From assembly GCA_003024785.1 (NCBI GenBank), contig PUQB01000309.1, positions 211,669-275,668 on the forward strand: a DNA stretch of 64,000 nt, read 5' to 3'. Both the position numbers and the translations under genes were made by a program. The stretch is from Selaginella tamariscina (Eukaryota; Streptophyta; Lycopodiopsida; Selaginellales; Selaginellaceae). Below are positions 21,846 to 35,614 of the stretch, piece after piece (positions within the stretch are counted from its first letter, which is position 1; every line of letters starts with the position of its first letter). A model generated the notes under the pieces. The model did no database searches, was not told the origin of the DNA, and saw only the letters and a list, made by a program, of their open reading frames with translations.

Positions 21846-24800
21846 ACATCTGATTAGTATATGCATTTTGATAAGCAGTTAAGACCTGTGGGTCCAGATG
21901 GAACATATTCCATCCCTTTTCTATTGGAATGTGTACTTAAAATATCTCTCTCTCTATCCACCTATCTATCTATCTATATGTATGTATGTATTTATATCAC
22001 ACTCACACGCACACGCACACGCACACATCTTACGTGAAGTTTGGTCACCATGAGGTTTTTGCTAGAGTGTCGTAGATGCGGACTGTAGGAGTGCACGATG
22101 CGGCTGAATGTCTTTCGAAACAGATTGAGAAGGAGCTCTCAAACATGTCTGTGGATGAGGCAGTGCCGCTTGCAAGGGCCTTCAGTCATCACTTGAGTCT
22201 CATGGGTATTGCGGAGACGCATCACCGGTAGGTACGTAATTTACTGCATACATAATATCCATGTTTGTGTATGTCTGTGGGCACCTCTGTGTATGTGTGC
22301 GTGTGTCTGATAGAGAGAGAAGGGAGGGAGTGGTGTTGGTCTTGGCCTTCTCACAAGTTGAACTGCAGTTGCGGAGGAACAGAATGGCTTTGCAGCCATC
22401 AAAATCCTGTGACGACGTGTTCAAAAAGCTCGTGCAGTCTGGTATTTCGCTAGATGACATTTACAAGGCGGTCTCAGACCAGGTGTGTGTGTGAGAGAGA
22501 GGGAGGGGGAGAGAGAGAGAGTTACACCGTTACCCTTCGCAGGAAGTTGAAATTGTGTTAACCGCTCATCCAACTCAAATCAACAGGCGCACACTACAGT
22601 ACAAGCATGTCCGCATTGCGGTTAGCTGCTCTTTGTATCAAATTTGTATTATTGTATTTTCTTTTTACTTGTGTTCCAGCAACTTTTGGGAAGAAATGAT
22701 CGCCAGGATTTGACACATGAAGAAAGAGAGCTTCTCATTGAAGATTTGGTACGTATGTGTGGTATATGCGTGTGTGTGGCTGGTTATCCTATACTTTTGC
22801 AGATGCGGGAGATAACATCTCTGTGGCAAACAGACGAGCTTAGACGGCGGAAGCCTACGCCTGTGGATGAAGCTCGTGGAGGTATGGGCGCTCTAAAGCA
22901 TATGCTTATATACAGATTTACGTGCATACATATGCATATAGTATTAGTATAAATAACTAAGCATGTCGTTATATACATGAATATTTAAATATTGCACAGA
23001 CAGCTACACACACGCACACACATATATATAAAGGACGGAAAGAACTGGCTTGACAGGATTGCATATCGTGGAGCAAACTTTGTGGAAGGCTATTCCCCTA
23101 TATCTGCGACGAATAAGCACAGCGCTGAAGAAAGTGCGGCATTAAAGTTATATAGCGACTGTGTTGTAACGCATGCTATTGGGGGCTTTTGCAGCACACA
23201 GGGAGGTCACTTCCTCTGTCGTCTACACCGATCAAATTTGGCTCTTGGATGGGTGGAGACAGAGACGGAAATCCTCATGTTACGGCAAAGGTGAAGCATA
23301 TGGTCACTGCTAATTATTGTAACTTGCCTTTTTACTTCGTTTGACAGGTCACACGAGATGTTTGTTACTTGGCTCGTTGGATAGCAGCTGATCTTTACCT
23401 GCGAGAAGTTGACAGCTTGCGGTTCGAGATCTCTATCAGCAACTGTGATGAAAAGCTGGCTCAATTCGCATATGACATTATCGCTAAAGGTTGTACTGCG
23501 CGTGTGTGTGTGTGTCATCACTAGAAATCATGGTCCCTGTTTTTGATGAACGATATCGTACTAAAAATTCGTTTACATTTCTACCGAATACGCGCACTTA
23601 TACATACACACTTACCTACATGCACAAACACGTATAAACGCCGCTTTACTGAATGAGTTCAGACCGCGAGCGCGAGCATGGCCATGACGACCACGACAGG
23701 CTTTATCACAGAACCTATGGAAGGCATGCGGATATGTTTAGCGCCAGCGTTAATCTTGTAGATGTTCCTGCATGTTCAGGTAAGACATTCCATACATATA
23801 TTTCTTCATAAGCAGGTAGCATTGAACTTCCAAACATATTTCACATTTAGCACGGATTTAATTCTGAACATTTTAGACCCACAAGGCGTGACTGAACTGC
23901 CCGTTCTAGACCTCCCAATTAAGGATGACATTGACATGCAGTCAGCTTATCAGGTATAGAATCTGTGTGTGTGTGTGTGTGTCTCGATGCAGATAATAGT
24001 AGTTACAGTCAGTGTTCTAAGAGTATTATCACTATCCAAATATGTAGACTTGTTTATTTACTTATACAAGGAATTTTTAGAGTATGAACTACAACAACTC
24101 GTGCATACATGCGGACGCATATCCGTGTCTTTTCGTACTTACTACTTTCTATATGTCTATATATAGTCTATGGTGTATCAATTTCTCATACATTCCATAT
24201 GCAGGTTTCTTCTAACACAACGACGGCACTACAGTCACCTGAGTCATCCCCGAGCGCAGCCAAGGGAGAGCTAATGAAGGATACATTCCATGCAGTGGCT
24301 TCTGAGCACGAGGTGCCTGCATCCCCCACTAAAGAAGCCACCATTCCTCCGTCGGTTATCTCCGCCGGCATCAGAAAAAAGGCAGATTCCACTTGTAAAT
24401 CCAGTGTTGACAAGCTTCTCAATCCTAGTGCAACTAACCGTCCCGACATTGCACCTTACAGAGTGGTCCTCGGTCACGTCAGAGATAAGGTACGGGTAGT
24501 TGTAATTTTATATTGTATTCGACAAATTTCCATAGCCGATATGCAGGTATAAAGGGATAGATAGCCGTGTGCATGTGCGTCGTATACGTGTGTGCTTATA
24601 TGCTTATATGTATGTGCGTATCTAATCCGGATAAAGTAAAATTATCTGTGTATGTGTGATAGTGTATGAACTACCTATATATTCATGTATACTGAGTGTT
24701 TGCGTATGCACTCATACATGTTTGGGCATATTGATACACATACTCATATCGTAAATATAGGTCTATAAGGCATTTCTATAGAGGCACACGCACACACCCC

Positions 24801-25829
24801 TTATGTAATTCATTAGTTGTAAGATTAAAATGCTGATGCAAACTTAATATTCGTTCTTGGATGCTTAAACAGTTGTCTTAAGTATGCATTATATCCACAC
24901 ACACACACACGAGCGCGCGCGCTTGTATGCTACATATACATGTATGCATACGTTATAATTACACTTCAATGCTCTGACCTTCTAAAATATGTATAAGCTT
25001 GTAAACACTCGTCGTCGTATGGAGGAGCTTTTGGATGGTGTACCTTGTGATTACAGTCCAATGAATATTACGAGACATCAGAGGATCTTTTGAAGCCTCT
25101 ACTGCTCTGCTATCAGTCAATGGTATCTTTATCCGTCGCATCACACACACACACACACACAACTATTCCTTAAACTCTTTTGAAATGTAGGAGTCATGTG
25201 GAGCAGAAGTGTTAGCTGATGGAAGACTTACAGACCTCATCAGACGCGTTTCAACTTTTGGAATGACGCTGATGAAACTTGACTTACGTCAGGTATTGCA
25301 CGCACACGCGCGGACTCGCGCACGTGTATGCCTGCATGTATGCATATTAAATGCAATATACGTTTGTATGTGTATGTGGATGTTATCGGAGCTTGAAAAT
25401 TGATCATCGGATATGCATACATACATATCTGCATGCATACGTAAATAGGTACGTATATACACAGTTGCGTGTATGTGATACTAACTTTCTTTAGGAGGCT
25501 GAGAAACATTCTGAGACTCTGGACGCAATTACAAGGTTTCTGGAATCGGTACATACAGTTCTTGGGACGAAGATAGAAAATTAACATTTTTGACGGCTGA
25601 GCTCAAGGGAAAGAGGCCACTTCTTCCACCTGCAATTGCAGTAAGCAGTATTACATCTTTGCTATTTATTATTAAGAATCTTGATAGCTTTATTTGAGCT
25701 GTTAAGCAGGTTTCTCCAGACGTTCAAGAATTTTAAATACTTTCCGAGTGGCTGCCGAACTGGGAACCAACTCTCTTGGAGCGATATCATTTCGATGGCT
25801 TCCTCGGTTAGTGTTGTCGTGCGTTCCCA

Positions 25830-25893
<64 letters not shown>

Positions 25894-28186
25894 TATATGC
25901 GGGTAATGTGAACTTTTGAATGCCTGTGCAGGCGAGCGATGTGCTTGCTGCTGAGTTGCTACAGAAGGAAGCACGTCTTGTTTTAAGCGGTGAACTCGGC
26001 AAACCTGCCCTGGCAGTTCGTAAGTGGTGTATTATATACTGCAACATGTATTGTGTTAATAGTCTTTTTACTTCCAGGCTTCGTGTCGTTCCACTTATTG
26101 AAACAGTGAAGGACTTGAGAGACGCAGGCACGATAATCCGGAAGCTTTTATCTATTTCTTGGTATCGAGAACACCTACTTGCAAATCACCAGGGTCACCA
26201 GGAGGTGTTAATCATGTATTGGAATAATCAAAACACTATATATGTCTGCATATGGATATCACTCTCTACGTATATGGGTGGTTTCATGCCTACATCCCGA
26301 TAGATAATTAATTGTGTCTATGTATGTCTCTATTCTTACGAACGCGCGCATACATGTAATCCATGGGATGTATTTTATCTATATCTTAATTCTTGTTGTT
26401 CACAGGTAATGCTTGGATACTCCGATTCTGGAAAGGATGCTGGGCGTTTTACTGCAGCATGGGAATTGTACAAAGCTCAAGAAGACGTGGTTGCTGCTTG
26501 CAAAGAGTACGACATAAAGTTGACATTGTTCCATGGTCGTGGTGGAAGCATAGGACGGTGGCGACCTATGTATCTGGCTATCCAATCACAACCACCCGGC
26601 TCGGTGATGGTACTGTTCTGTTTCTTCATATATTTTTATTACCTCCGTATCGATTAATCTATACATCTATACCATGCACTTGTTGGTCCGCACACGCGCG
26701 CGCACGCACCTATATACACATGTACATATTTTGGTATATAAAGTTTCATTACGCAAAGGCGATTAGAGATGCATAATAGGTTCCGGGCATCTATATTACA
26801 GAGATGTTAGATATACTACCATCGAAGCTAGTTATACATATATACCAACATAAATATCGTATATATGTATCTACACATAGACAAATGATCCATCCATATA
26901 TGTATCTCTCTGTTTGCAGGGAACTTTACGTGTAACTGAGCAAGGGGAGATGGTGCAAGCAAAATTCGGGCTTCCCCAGACAGCACTGCGTGAGCTTGAA
27001 ATATACACAACGGCAGTTCTTTGGCAACACTAAATCCGCCCGACTCACCACGTTCGACTCGCTGGAGGGACCTCATGGAACAAATCTCCCACGTCAGCCG
27101 CCAACACTACCGAAACATTGTCTACGAAAACAGGGAGTTCATACAATACTTCCAAGAGGTTCTCCCCACCCCACCCTCTCTCTCTCTCTCACACACACTC
27201 CTTGTAAAAGATGTACCTTACCTTTCGTATATAATTAAAAAACTCCTGATCAAGTCATATTTTGAAAACGTACCTTTCAACTTTATCAGGCGACTCCAGA
27301 AGCGGAGCTTGGAACTTGAACATTGGCAGCAGGCCTACTCGGCGTAAGAAATCTGGTGGCATTAGTCAGCTGAGAGCTATTCCTTGGTATGCATTGTGAA
27401 TCACACACAGGCACTTATTGCGAGTGCACACACACGCAGAGTCCCATATATACATACATCCTTGCCAGTTATCTTTCAGACATTTATTTGTTTATTTTAC
27501 TCCAGGATATTTCATGGACACAGAGCAGATTTGTTCTTCCGGCATGGCTGGGAGTTGGGGAAGGTCTAGAAGCAGTTTTCTCCGAGGGGTACTTAGGGGA
27601 GCTTCAGGCCATGTATCGGGAATGGCCATTCTTCCAGTCTACCATAGACCTCATTGAAATGGGACTTGCAAAAGCTGACATGGCCATTGCAAAGCATTAC
27701 GACGACCGGCTTGTCAACTCAATAAGGCAGAAGCTGGGCCAGGTTTTGCATACAGTCGTTTGTTTGTTGTATGTGTGTGTGTGTGTGTGTGCTGTGGAGT
27801 GTGATGCATGCATACATAGTACATGTTATGTAAGTGTTTGTATTTTAATAGTATCATCTATACATGGATATTGCATACAGTTTTTCATGTATACATGTGT
27901 ATGGATGCCAGTTTATGGGATTTCCTTAACATGGCAGGAGCTACGTGAGCAGTTTCATAAGACGGAATCCGGAATATTGGAAGTGAGTGGGCATCACAGG
28001 CTCTCTGAGAACAACAAAACACTTAGACGCTTGATAGAGAGCAGGCTTCCTTACTTAACACCGCTAAACATGCTTCAAGTGGAGGTTTTAGGGGCGTTTA
28101 GACAGGACCAAAGTAATCAGAGGCTTCGTGATGCTTTGCTCATCTCTATTAACGGGATTGCTGCTGGAATGCGTAACACTGGTTAA
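21566..28186 (+). CDS. PPC4: Bacterial-type phosphoenolpyruvate carboxylase (23 exons)
   Basis: Carboxylates PEP to oxaloacetate. Plant bacterial-type PEPC pairs with plant-type subunits in a large complex. Exons are 21566-21721, 22076-22227, 22377-22482, 22543-22620, 22680-22748, 22803-22881, 23057-23133, 23195-23290, 23348-23489, 23663-23779, 23877-23953, 24205-24489, 24998-25122, 25191-25292, 25495-25640, 25710-25806, 25932-26019, 26078-26204, 26406-26609, 26920-27158, 27290-27386, 27506-27742 and 27938-28186. The start [15 protein letters not shown] and the end MRNTG (not QNTG) define the bacterial-type class. [33 protein letters not shown] and [10 protein letters not shown] carry active-site residues. 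The disordered insert is in exons 10-12. Exons 1-12 and 23 read cleanly; exons 13, 15, 16, 17, 20, 21 and 22 each lack one base (two in 16), and exon 19 lacks three Gs in the GRGGG motif. With those bases the phases close at about 1051 residues, the usual length. Confidence 0.92.
21777..21842. repeat. (CA)n microsatellite in PEP carboxylase intron 1
   Basis: About 66 bases of almost pure CA within the first coding intron. Confidence 0.95.
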
Positions 28187-28939
28187 GGTATGCTCACTAT
28201 TTCAGTTAAAGTTGTTGTACGAAAGTTCATGTATTTAAAATTTTAACCAATAGTGTACTTGCTGAAGTAATTGTTCAACCGCAAGTGGGAAAGGGCCTGT
28301 ATATGAAAACCAGACATAATAACTTAAACAACACACTATTTTGCAGGGGATGGCAAACAAATCGAATACGAGGTACATAAGATTTCTTCTTCTATATTCT
28401 ATATGTCGTTATGATTGATATATGTTTTGCAGATAAGTTCTTTGAATCTGGGGTGGTTCGGTGATATATAATTTTGTTTTGGACGCCAAGTACGTATATA
28501 CTTTTAATGTTCTTATAAAGTTTTCCCCTTATAATCTACTTATTATTTTACAATCCTACTAGCCATGCCTGTGCCTGTTGCAGAACACAAACACACGCAC
28601 GCATGCACGCACACCAGAGTATATAGAGAGCAACGAACTATACTAGCATGTATAGACATGGTCATCGACATTAGTACTCCATATACTTAATTTTAGTTTT
28701 TCTTTTACATAAAGGTGCTCGTCATGTACTTTGATTTGGTCGAGGGGAAGTAAATAAACATGAAGCTAAATATATATTTTTAGTCTTTAAAATTCAAATT
28801 TTAATATGGTTGTTATGATGTACTAATAAGTGCCTTAATCATTGGAAGATCTTGATTTGTTATATATGCTTGCTACAACACACACACACACGTGCAGAAA
28901 CACGGATGGGAACGCACAAAGTGTGTCTCTGGAGTATGT
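28187..28939. other. PEP carboxylase 3' flank
   Basis: Short AG-ending and GT-starting segments near 28340-28440 could be 3' UTR introns. No coding pattern is seen. Confidence 0.4.
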
Positions 28940-28969
28940 ATACTTGACTACATAGTAATTATGTATGTT

Positions 28970-31900
28970 TGATTACATAGTGTATGAAATGATCCGGGCA
29001 GCAGGTCGGGGGTTCCGCCGCGGCAAATGCCCGATATGGATGCAAAAGCGAAACGATCATCGATGTTCGGTACATACATACATACATACATATACATATA
29101 TATATATGCGTGTGTTGTGTAATTTGCGTACAAATGTAAACTATAACCTGTGTATACATGTTGAATACATTGGCATATTTTCTATGCATGGGCACATATG
29201 TAGTGAAACTAAGCACCTTAGTGATTGGGTTTTATGGAAGTTACATGTGTGCTGTCTACATATAGATCTACAATGTATATTCTATATAATATACACGTGT
29301 ATACATATGTATTGTGTATAGATATTGTTTCAGTTTACTCTCGTTTTTATTATGCACAACACACATACACACACACCAGTTTTGTCCGTGTACTGCATTA
29401 GATAGTTCATGCTTATCTCTCTCTCTTTCTCCCTCTCTCTTCTCCTTCCTCTCTCCTCTCACACACGCGCGCGCAGAGACAAATCTATGGTAAAAGGGGA
29501 ATAAGAAAAATGAATAAAATAAATATATTAACCAATTATGAAAAGAACGGACAGGTAAAGTTCTTGCAAGGACTGAAAGGTGAGTGAGTAAATGTATCTT
29601 TCAAAAGGATGAAAGCTTAACCAACCTTTAATGTTTCTTTCATGTTAAGAGGAAAGCCGACAAGTGATCATACCTTCAGACTCAAAGCGACAACACGCGA
29701 GCCTTTTGCTGATCCCACCACCGGTCACATTTTGTGGAATTCATCGAAAGAGCTACTATTACAGTTCCAAGTGTGTCAAAAGATAGTTGGAGCTTTATGC
29801 AGGTTTGTATATACTTTGGAATTTTACATGTGTGTGCGTGTTTGTATTTATACACTGCAACCTTGATGAAGGGGCGGAATATGCCTGGAAATCATGCGGG
29901 TTGCTTTCTTAGTGGGAGCAACGTGAGGTCGGTATGTTGATTGATTTTCTTCTGCCAGGTACATGTTCATATATACATATGAACTTTTTCCTTCATTAAT
30001 TTGATAATTACACACATGAACATTTATTATGATATGGACCTATCGCTGCGTAATATTACTAGCCTGCCATATATGAACAAACCATATATAATTCACACAC
30101 AAAGTTTGCATAAGAAAGAACAAAGGCTAGACGTGTCAGAGAGTTGCTTTCGGTCCCATGGACATGTTTGCCTAACCATTCATAGTTTATTACAAATGCT
30201 ATTTATTTGCTTATTTCCGTTAATAGAATGATAGCAGTAGTACTGTTGTGTAGGACCACGTAAAGGAATGTTACTGATATATCTTAGCTCTGGGGAGCAA
30301 GGAGGTTGTGGTGGGAATTGAATGCATGATGATGCAAATGTTTGTGCTGTGTGTTTTGTTGTTCACGTATTGTTCACGTATAAAATACGTGGCTCAGATG
30401 GATACATCTATCCTTTATGTGATTATGAGCCCCCGACATCATAAAACACTCTTTTATCAAGTTGGAAGTGCAGCTTTCTTCTGTTAAAAGCTGAAAGTGA
30501 AAGTGCGTGTATTGTATGTTGTGTGTGTTATGTGTGCGTGGAGATTCTTGTATATGTAGGGATCACAATCATGGTTAAATAAAGTCGAAGATGAGACGCT
30601 ATAAATAAGAGAGATGCCTGGATGCTATCCAGGTATACAGAAATAAACACTTAACTCAACTTGTTCCACTTGAAAAGTCTAGATTCTCTTATTTGCACTA
30701 AGAGATTTTGTTCTTCATTCTATGATTTATAAATAAGTTATATACTTAACTGGATAATGTATCTTAAGCATTTAGGATCTCTATGGAAAGTCATGTCTTC
30801 CACCAGCCACTATATAGATTCTAGAATCCATTTGTTAGAGAGAAATCTAACTTCATCAATAAAATATTTCCACTATTTGACTAACTTATCTTAATTCTTA
30901 CTAATGCTGAATCTCTCTTCTTGACAGTAACCAACACTTGAAACACACACACATGCTTCGATTCATTTTGCTATTAGGGAACGCAATCTACATTGAGGTA
31001 CACACTTAATTAGACATACATATACACATATATGTGCATAAACCTTACAACGTTATGTAATGATATAGTATCCGTTATGTAACGTTTTTTCCTTAAGAGT
31101 TTAATGAAAACAGACAGTGGCACCTTGACTGTAACTATAACGGAAAAACATACTATATTACAGAGGAAGTTGAAAGGTTTTTTTGCTTTTATACACACAC
31201 ACACACACACGTACAACACACACACACACATCACATATATATATCGAGGGTTAAGTTTTGCGCAAGATTCCCCTCACCACACAAGGATTTTGCAAAAGGA
31301 TAGCTGAACCACTATATGTGTACATTGCCACTCCACCAAACACCTAGACAGAAAACAACAGATGGCTTTTGTGTGGTTACCACAGTAGATGCCAAAATCC
31401 ACCAATTATGTAGTTACATTGTTGGTCCACATATCCGATCTTTTTATGTCAATACTTTTTTCTAATATACGTACATTTAATATACATATATCTTATTCTT
31501 TGGCCTGTTGGAACAAATACCTTTTCTCATATAATGTGCTGTGAATATCCGTCGAATACATATTTGTATACATATCTATACGTATCTTATATATGTGTAC
31601 GTGTATACTTTACATACATTATATAATAAAATTATAGCTGCACATAGTGGAAGGACTCGAAACCATTCAGAGTAGGTGAAGATGTAGATGATATAATTGA
31701 AAACTATAAACGTGTAGATATCTATCTCTATATGTATGTTAAAGCTATATTGAACGTGTGTATATATTATGAGAGTTTTATAATACCCTTAGAACCTTCT
31801 GGAATATGCTCTGCAATATGCAAAAAAATAATACATATACGTCTCTCTTACAACGATATGACATTCTTTTTTAACTCTGATGTATGGGTGTAGATATCTA

Positions 31901-32963
31901 CAGCTGTTAAGCGGCGCCGCCCAAAGATGCCCAGTGGCGCAGCTCTCAATATATAAAGCAGGTCAAGTAAGCACCTTGATCACATTTTTTTTTCATAGGG
32001 CCTGTTCAAATTTTAAACCTTTATTTTTTGATAGGGATCCGCAATCTGTATACGGTTTGACCACGAGGAGTTTTTTCATAAATGAGGGAGTTTGTGTAAG
32101 TTTAACATTTTTACTTATTTATTTATTTACTTTCTATTTCTAACTTGTATACAAGTCCTTGCATTGTTATGTGTAAATCGTCGGCGCTGTATAATGTCCT
32201 TACAGTGTACATTTGCTACACTCATACTATATAAGGATTGATGTTTATCTCTCCTGCGTCTTTTTCTTCCTGCGTATAGCAAGGCTATATACATCTTCAA
32301 TTTGTATACAGCGTATACTGTATATCTAATCGTATCCCTCAGCGACGACTTGCTGTCACTATGTCTTAATTCTTTCCAGTACTGACTTTAGTTTTTTTTT
32401 TCACGTTCTTTCATCTACATTGGCTTTTCAAATATATCTTTACACATTTTATATGTATATATACACATGTGTTGTACCCAACACAAGCTTTTAATTCTCA
32501 GGTACTTGAAAGTGTTGTATATACTGTATATCGTTCGTATGATTTTACAAGAGTTTATTTCCTTATCAATTTTTAACACACTCTTTCTCTTTCCTGTAGA
32601 GTCTTTTTTGTTTTTTCAACGCTGTGTGATGCTGTCATCTCATCATGCACATGTCTGTTTGAATTCATATATACTGGTCTTCCTTCAGGTCTGAGAGGGA
32701 TTGAGACTGGATTGAAGGAAGTCCCCTTGCTATTTTCGTTCCCGTCTTTAAGTCACAACTTTTACTACATACCCAGAAAAAGCACTAACTTCTCTTGCTT
32801 AAGCTCATATATCAATTCATACAGCTGCTAGCCTGGTGCTTTCTGAAGGGAATTTCACTGCACAAGACGAGGAGGGCAAAGAGGATGTGTGGATGTTTAC
32901 CTTGGACTGCTCAATGTACAGGATAAAAATTGAAGAGCAACTCGACAAAAATGCCCGTCCTTG
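28970..32963 (+). other. Scattered plus-strand exon-like blocks of an unknown gene
   Basis: I do not recognise the product. The best block is 32823-32963, after a tacag acceptor. It reads AASLVLSEGNFTAQDEEGKE, then DVWMFTLDCSMYRIKIEEQ, and ends LDKNARP with a stop. It has high coding quality and normal codon variety. Weaker blocks upstream are VYEMIRAAGRGFRRGKCPIW (about 28980-29070), VEFIERATITVPSVSKDSW (about 29735-29802), LHIVEGLETIQS (about 31638-31672) and LLSGAAQRCPVAQLSIYK (about 31900-31968). I could not chain them in phase, so this may be one gene with missed exons, or a terminal exon plus chance blocks. The intervals are rich in CA/TA arrays. Confidence 0.3.
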
Positions 32964-33108
32964 AGAGACACAGGCACGTATATGGACATCTATACATGTG
33001 TAAGATACCTTCATCATCTACCTAAGCTTATATATCTCTTATAAACCTTATACTATTACAGGTTTTAAAAAGCTAGAGATAGAGTAGGGAGGGTGTGTGT
33101 ACACACAC

Positions 33109-34513
33109 ATGTGGATGGAGATGAACACTCACCAGCAACAGCAACAGCAGCAACTTCACACGCAGCCGAGCTTCATGGTAATGCCACTTGGGCTCACCGA
33201 GAGATGCAAACTCGGCCTCGGTCCCCAGCCAGCGATGATGTCTCATCTCCCAGTGGCCATCCCCTTCATGGAAGTCATGAGGAACAGTAACAACTTCAGA
33301 CCGAGTGCGTTCTCGAGACAACAGCCTCCACAGGAGCTGAATTTTCTACACGATGCAGAACAAGGAGCACCTCCCCCGCCGAATTCCGAAGATCTGGATG
33401 AGGAAGAGATGGACGACCAAGATCCCGCACAGAGCAGCAGTCTCCCGTTTCTGAGCCTCTCAGGGAGTGCTCAGAGCAACGATAAGCCTGTGATGATAAA
33501 GACTGCAATCTTGCCAGCACATTCATCCAGCAGCGAGGAAGAAAACTCCGAGAATGAGGATCCCACCAAGTTCAAAGACAGCTCCAACAGCGGGGTCACA
33601 GTCGCTCTTCATATGGCTTCTTCTTCTTCCTATCCAGCAGTGAGCAGCAGCACAACAAGCAGTGACAGGTCCAGTAATCTCGTTGTCTACAAGGAGCAGC
33701 TTCTCAGAGAGAGATCTCGACTCCCTGTTGGTCAGTATTGGATCCCTACTCCTGCTCAGATCCTCGTCGGCCCAACACAGTTCTCTTGCCCAGTTTGCAG
33801 CAAGACTTTCAACAGATACAACAACATGCAGGTATAATTCACCTTTGATATTATGTGTGTGTATTGAACAATGTGTCTCCATTCATGATCAGGTTACACA
33901 TATTGTATTCACTTCACACGTATGGGATATAGGCATTTTGGATTTAGCTAGATCTCTATCAAGCTATATTTTAGTCTAGGCACGTATGTTTTTCTTGTCC
34001 TGTTCAAAGGTTTTTTTAATAAGTCATTTCTACGCAGATGCATATGTGGGGACATGGATCTCAATACAGGAGGGACCAGAATCGCTAAGAGGAACACAAC
34101 CAACAGCCATGCTGAGGTTACCATGCTACTGCTGTGCAGTGGGATGCCGGAACAACGTGGACCATCCACGAGCAAAACCACTCAAAGACTTCCGCACGCT
34201 TCAGACGCATTACAAGAGGAAGCACGGTATTAAGCCGTTCCCATGCAGGAAATGTGGTAAGCCTTTTGCAGTGAGGGGTGACTGGAGAACTCACGAGAAG
34301 AACTGTGGTAAGCTGTGGTATTGTGTATGCGGATCCGACTTTAAACACAAACGGTCGCTTAAGGACCATATTCGAGCCTTCGGACTCGGCCACGGTGCAG
34401 TCGGAGACCCTTTCCAACGGGTTAACCAAGCCGGTGCAGTTGCAGCTTCCACAGAGGAGGACGAGGACGACGATGAAGACGAAGAGGTCTCTGTTCTAAG
34501 CTCCTCACACTAA
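33109..34513 (+). CDS. WIP-type C2H2 zinc-finger transcription factor
   Basis: Two exons, 33109-33831 and 34038-34513, joined exactly at the conserved [14 protein letters not shown] position. The N-terminal half is low-complexity: Gln-rich, Ser-rich and acidic. The WIP domain begins with [19 protein letters not shown]. It continues with [76 protein letters not shown] and [19 protein letters not shown], covering the four zinc fingers. The tail is acidic and ends SSSH. WIP proteins are plant-specific nuclear regulators of organ and cell fate. Exon 2 needs one extra base near 34068 (aggaggga) for the family's [14 protein letters not shown] reading; with it the protein is about 399 residues. Three nearby ATGs (33109, 33115, 33121) could be the start. 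The GTG at 33097 is not a plausible plant start. Confidence 0.9.
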
Positions 34514-35380
34514 ACAAACCTTTCTTCTTTGCATGCTTAATATCATATTCTTAATTCTTTCTGCAATACTACAACACACATAATGGACTATCAGAGTGTG
34601 CATATCCCGAGACACAATTTCTATAAATAAGACTCCCTGATCAAGCATATGCACTATACACGTGTGCAGGGAGAGTATACCGAGTTACACACACACATAG
34701 AGTATATATTATGTAGAAGTACAAATGGAGTAAATTAACACTTGTATAAGTACAGAGTACATAGCTTACCAAATCTTTTCCAACCTTAAATAAGATATCA
34801 ATGCAACTCCAGACTTAGTCAAAACAAGTCATGTGTTTACTGTAGTACCCTTTGTACCCTACCCTTTTTTTTCTCCATATGTGCAAGTATATATAGTGTC
34901 GGTGATATAATACAAAACCTTTAAAGCGTTTGTACCACGGTCATGGGTATATACCCTCACAGTAATTGCCCTTCAGTAAGGGGGCCCCCTTTACCCTTTA
35001 GAATATTTACATTCCTCTTCATTTCACGCAAAAAGGGCAAATCTAAGGTATATATGTATTATTTTTTTATGGAAAAGGAAAAGGTTAATAACTAGTGGGA
35101 GGTAAGTCATTGTACTCTTCAAGAAAAGAGCTAGAGAATTATTCATCTGGGCAAACGCTCCCACGGTATTGACCCCACATATGCTTAAGTGTATATTATA
35201 CGTATATACAGTACGGTATGCTTTCGTATGTGTACAGTACACACAAATTAAAGCATACATGGACATGCATGGATCCATGCATCATCCCATGCCTGCAGAC
35301 TAGATCTCGAGGAGACAATGACTTACCCTTTTGCCCTTTCTACTCTGCCCTTAAAAGTGGAGGTATCTTTACCAACACAT
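34514..35380. other. WIP 3' flank and intergenic DNA
   Basis: AT-rich, with a G/C-rich ggggccccct palindromic patch near 34980-34990. No gene is supported. Confidence 0.5.
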
Positions 35381-35407
35381 GGCCGACAAGCCATCAATAT
35401 GTTTCTT

Positions 35408-35462
35408 CCACGTGGCAGAGTCTTATCTTATCTCCATTCAAAAGATGCTCTTCTATATATAC
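35408..35462 (+). promoter_or_regulatory. Light-type promoter cluster: G-box, GATA sites, TATA
   Basis: A perfect G-box ccacgtggc (35408-35416) is followed by two cttatct GATA sites (about 35422-35433) and a tctatatatac TATA box (about 35452-35462). This order and spacing are typical of plant light-regulated promoters. No long open frame follows on the plus strand, and the minus-strand exon cluster overlaps the region downstream. The motif arrangement is seen; promoter activity is inferred. Confidence 0.35.
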
Positions 35463-35614
35463 ACTAACAAAACATCACGTATGATGTGTTACGTCTATAT
35501 ATAAGCCTGTGTATACGTGTCAAACAAAGAATATATAACACAAACACATACATCATGTATGCATGTACATGTGTATATGCATGCATGTATGGTTACCGTA
35601 TACAGTGAGTGGTC

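Noticed and set aside
25681-26131. Overlapping short frames on both strands in the PEP carboxylase intron and exon region
   Set aside because: They are fragments of exons 16-17 in wrong frames and translations of CT/TA arrays.
29642-29866. 74-codon plus-strand frame as a separate small gene
   Set aside because: Splice-like ends and lack of a start context suggest at best one exon of the unclear gene; no family pattern was found.
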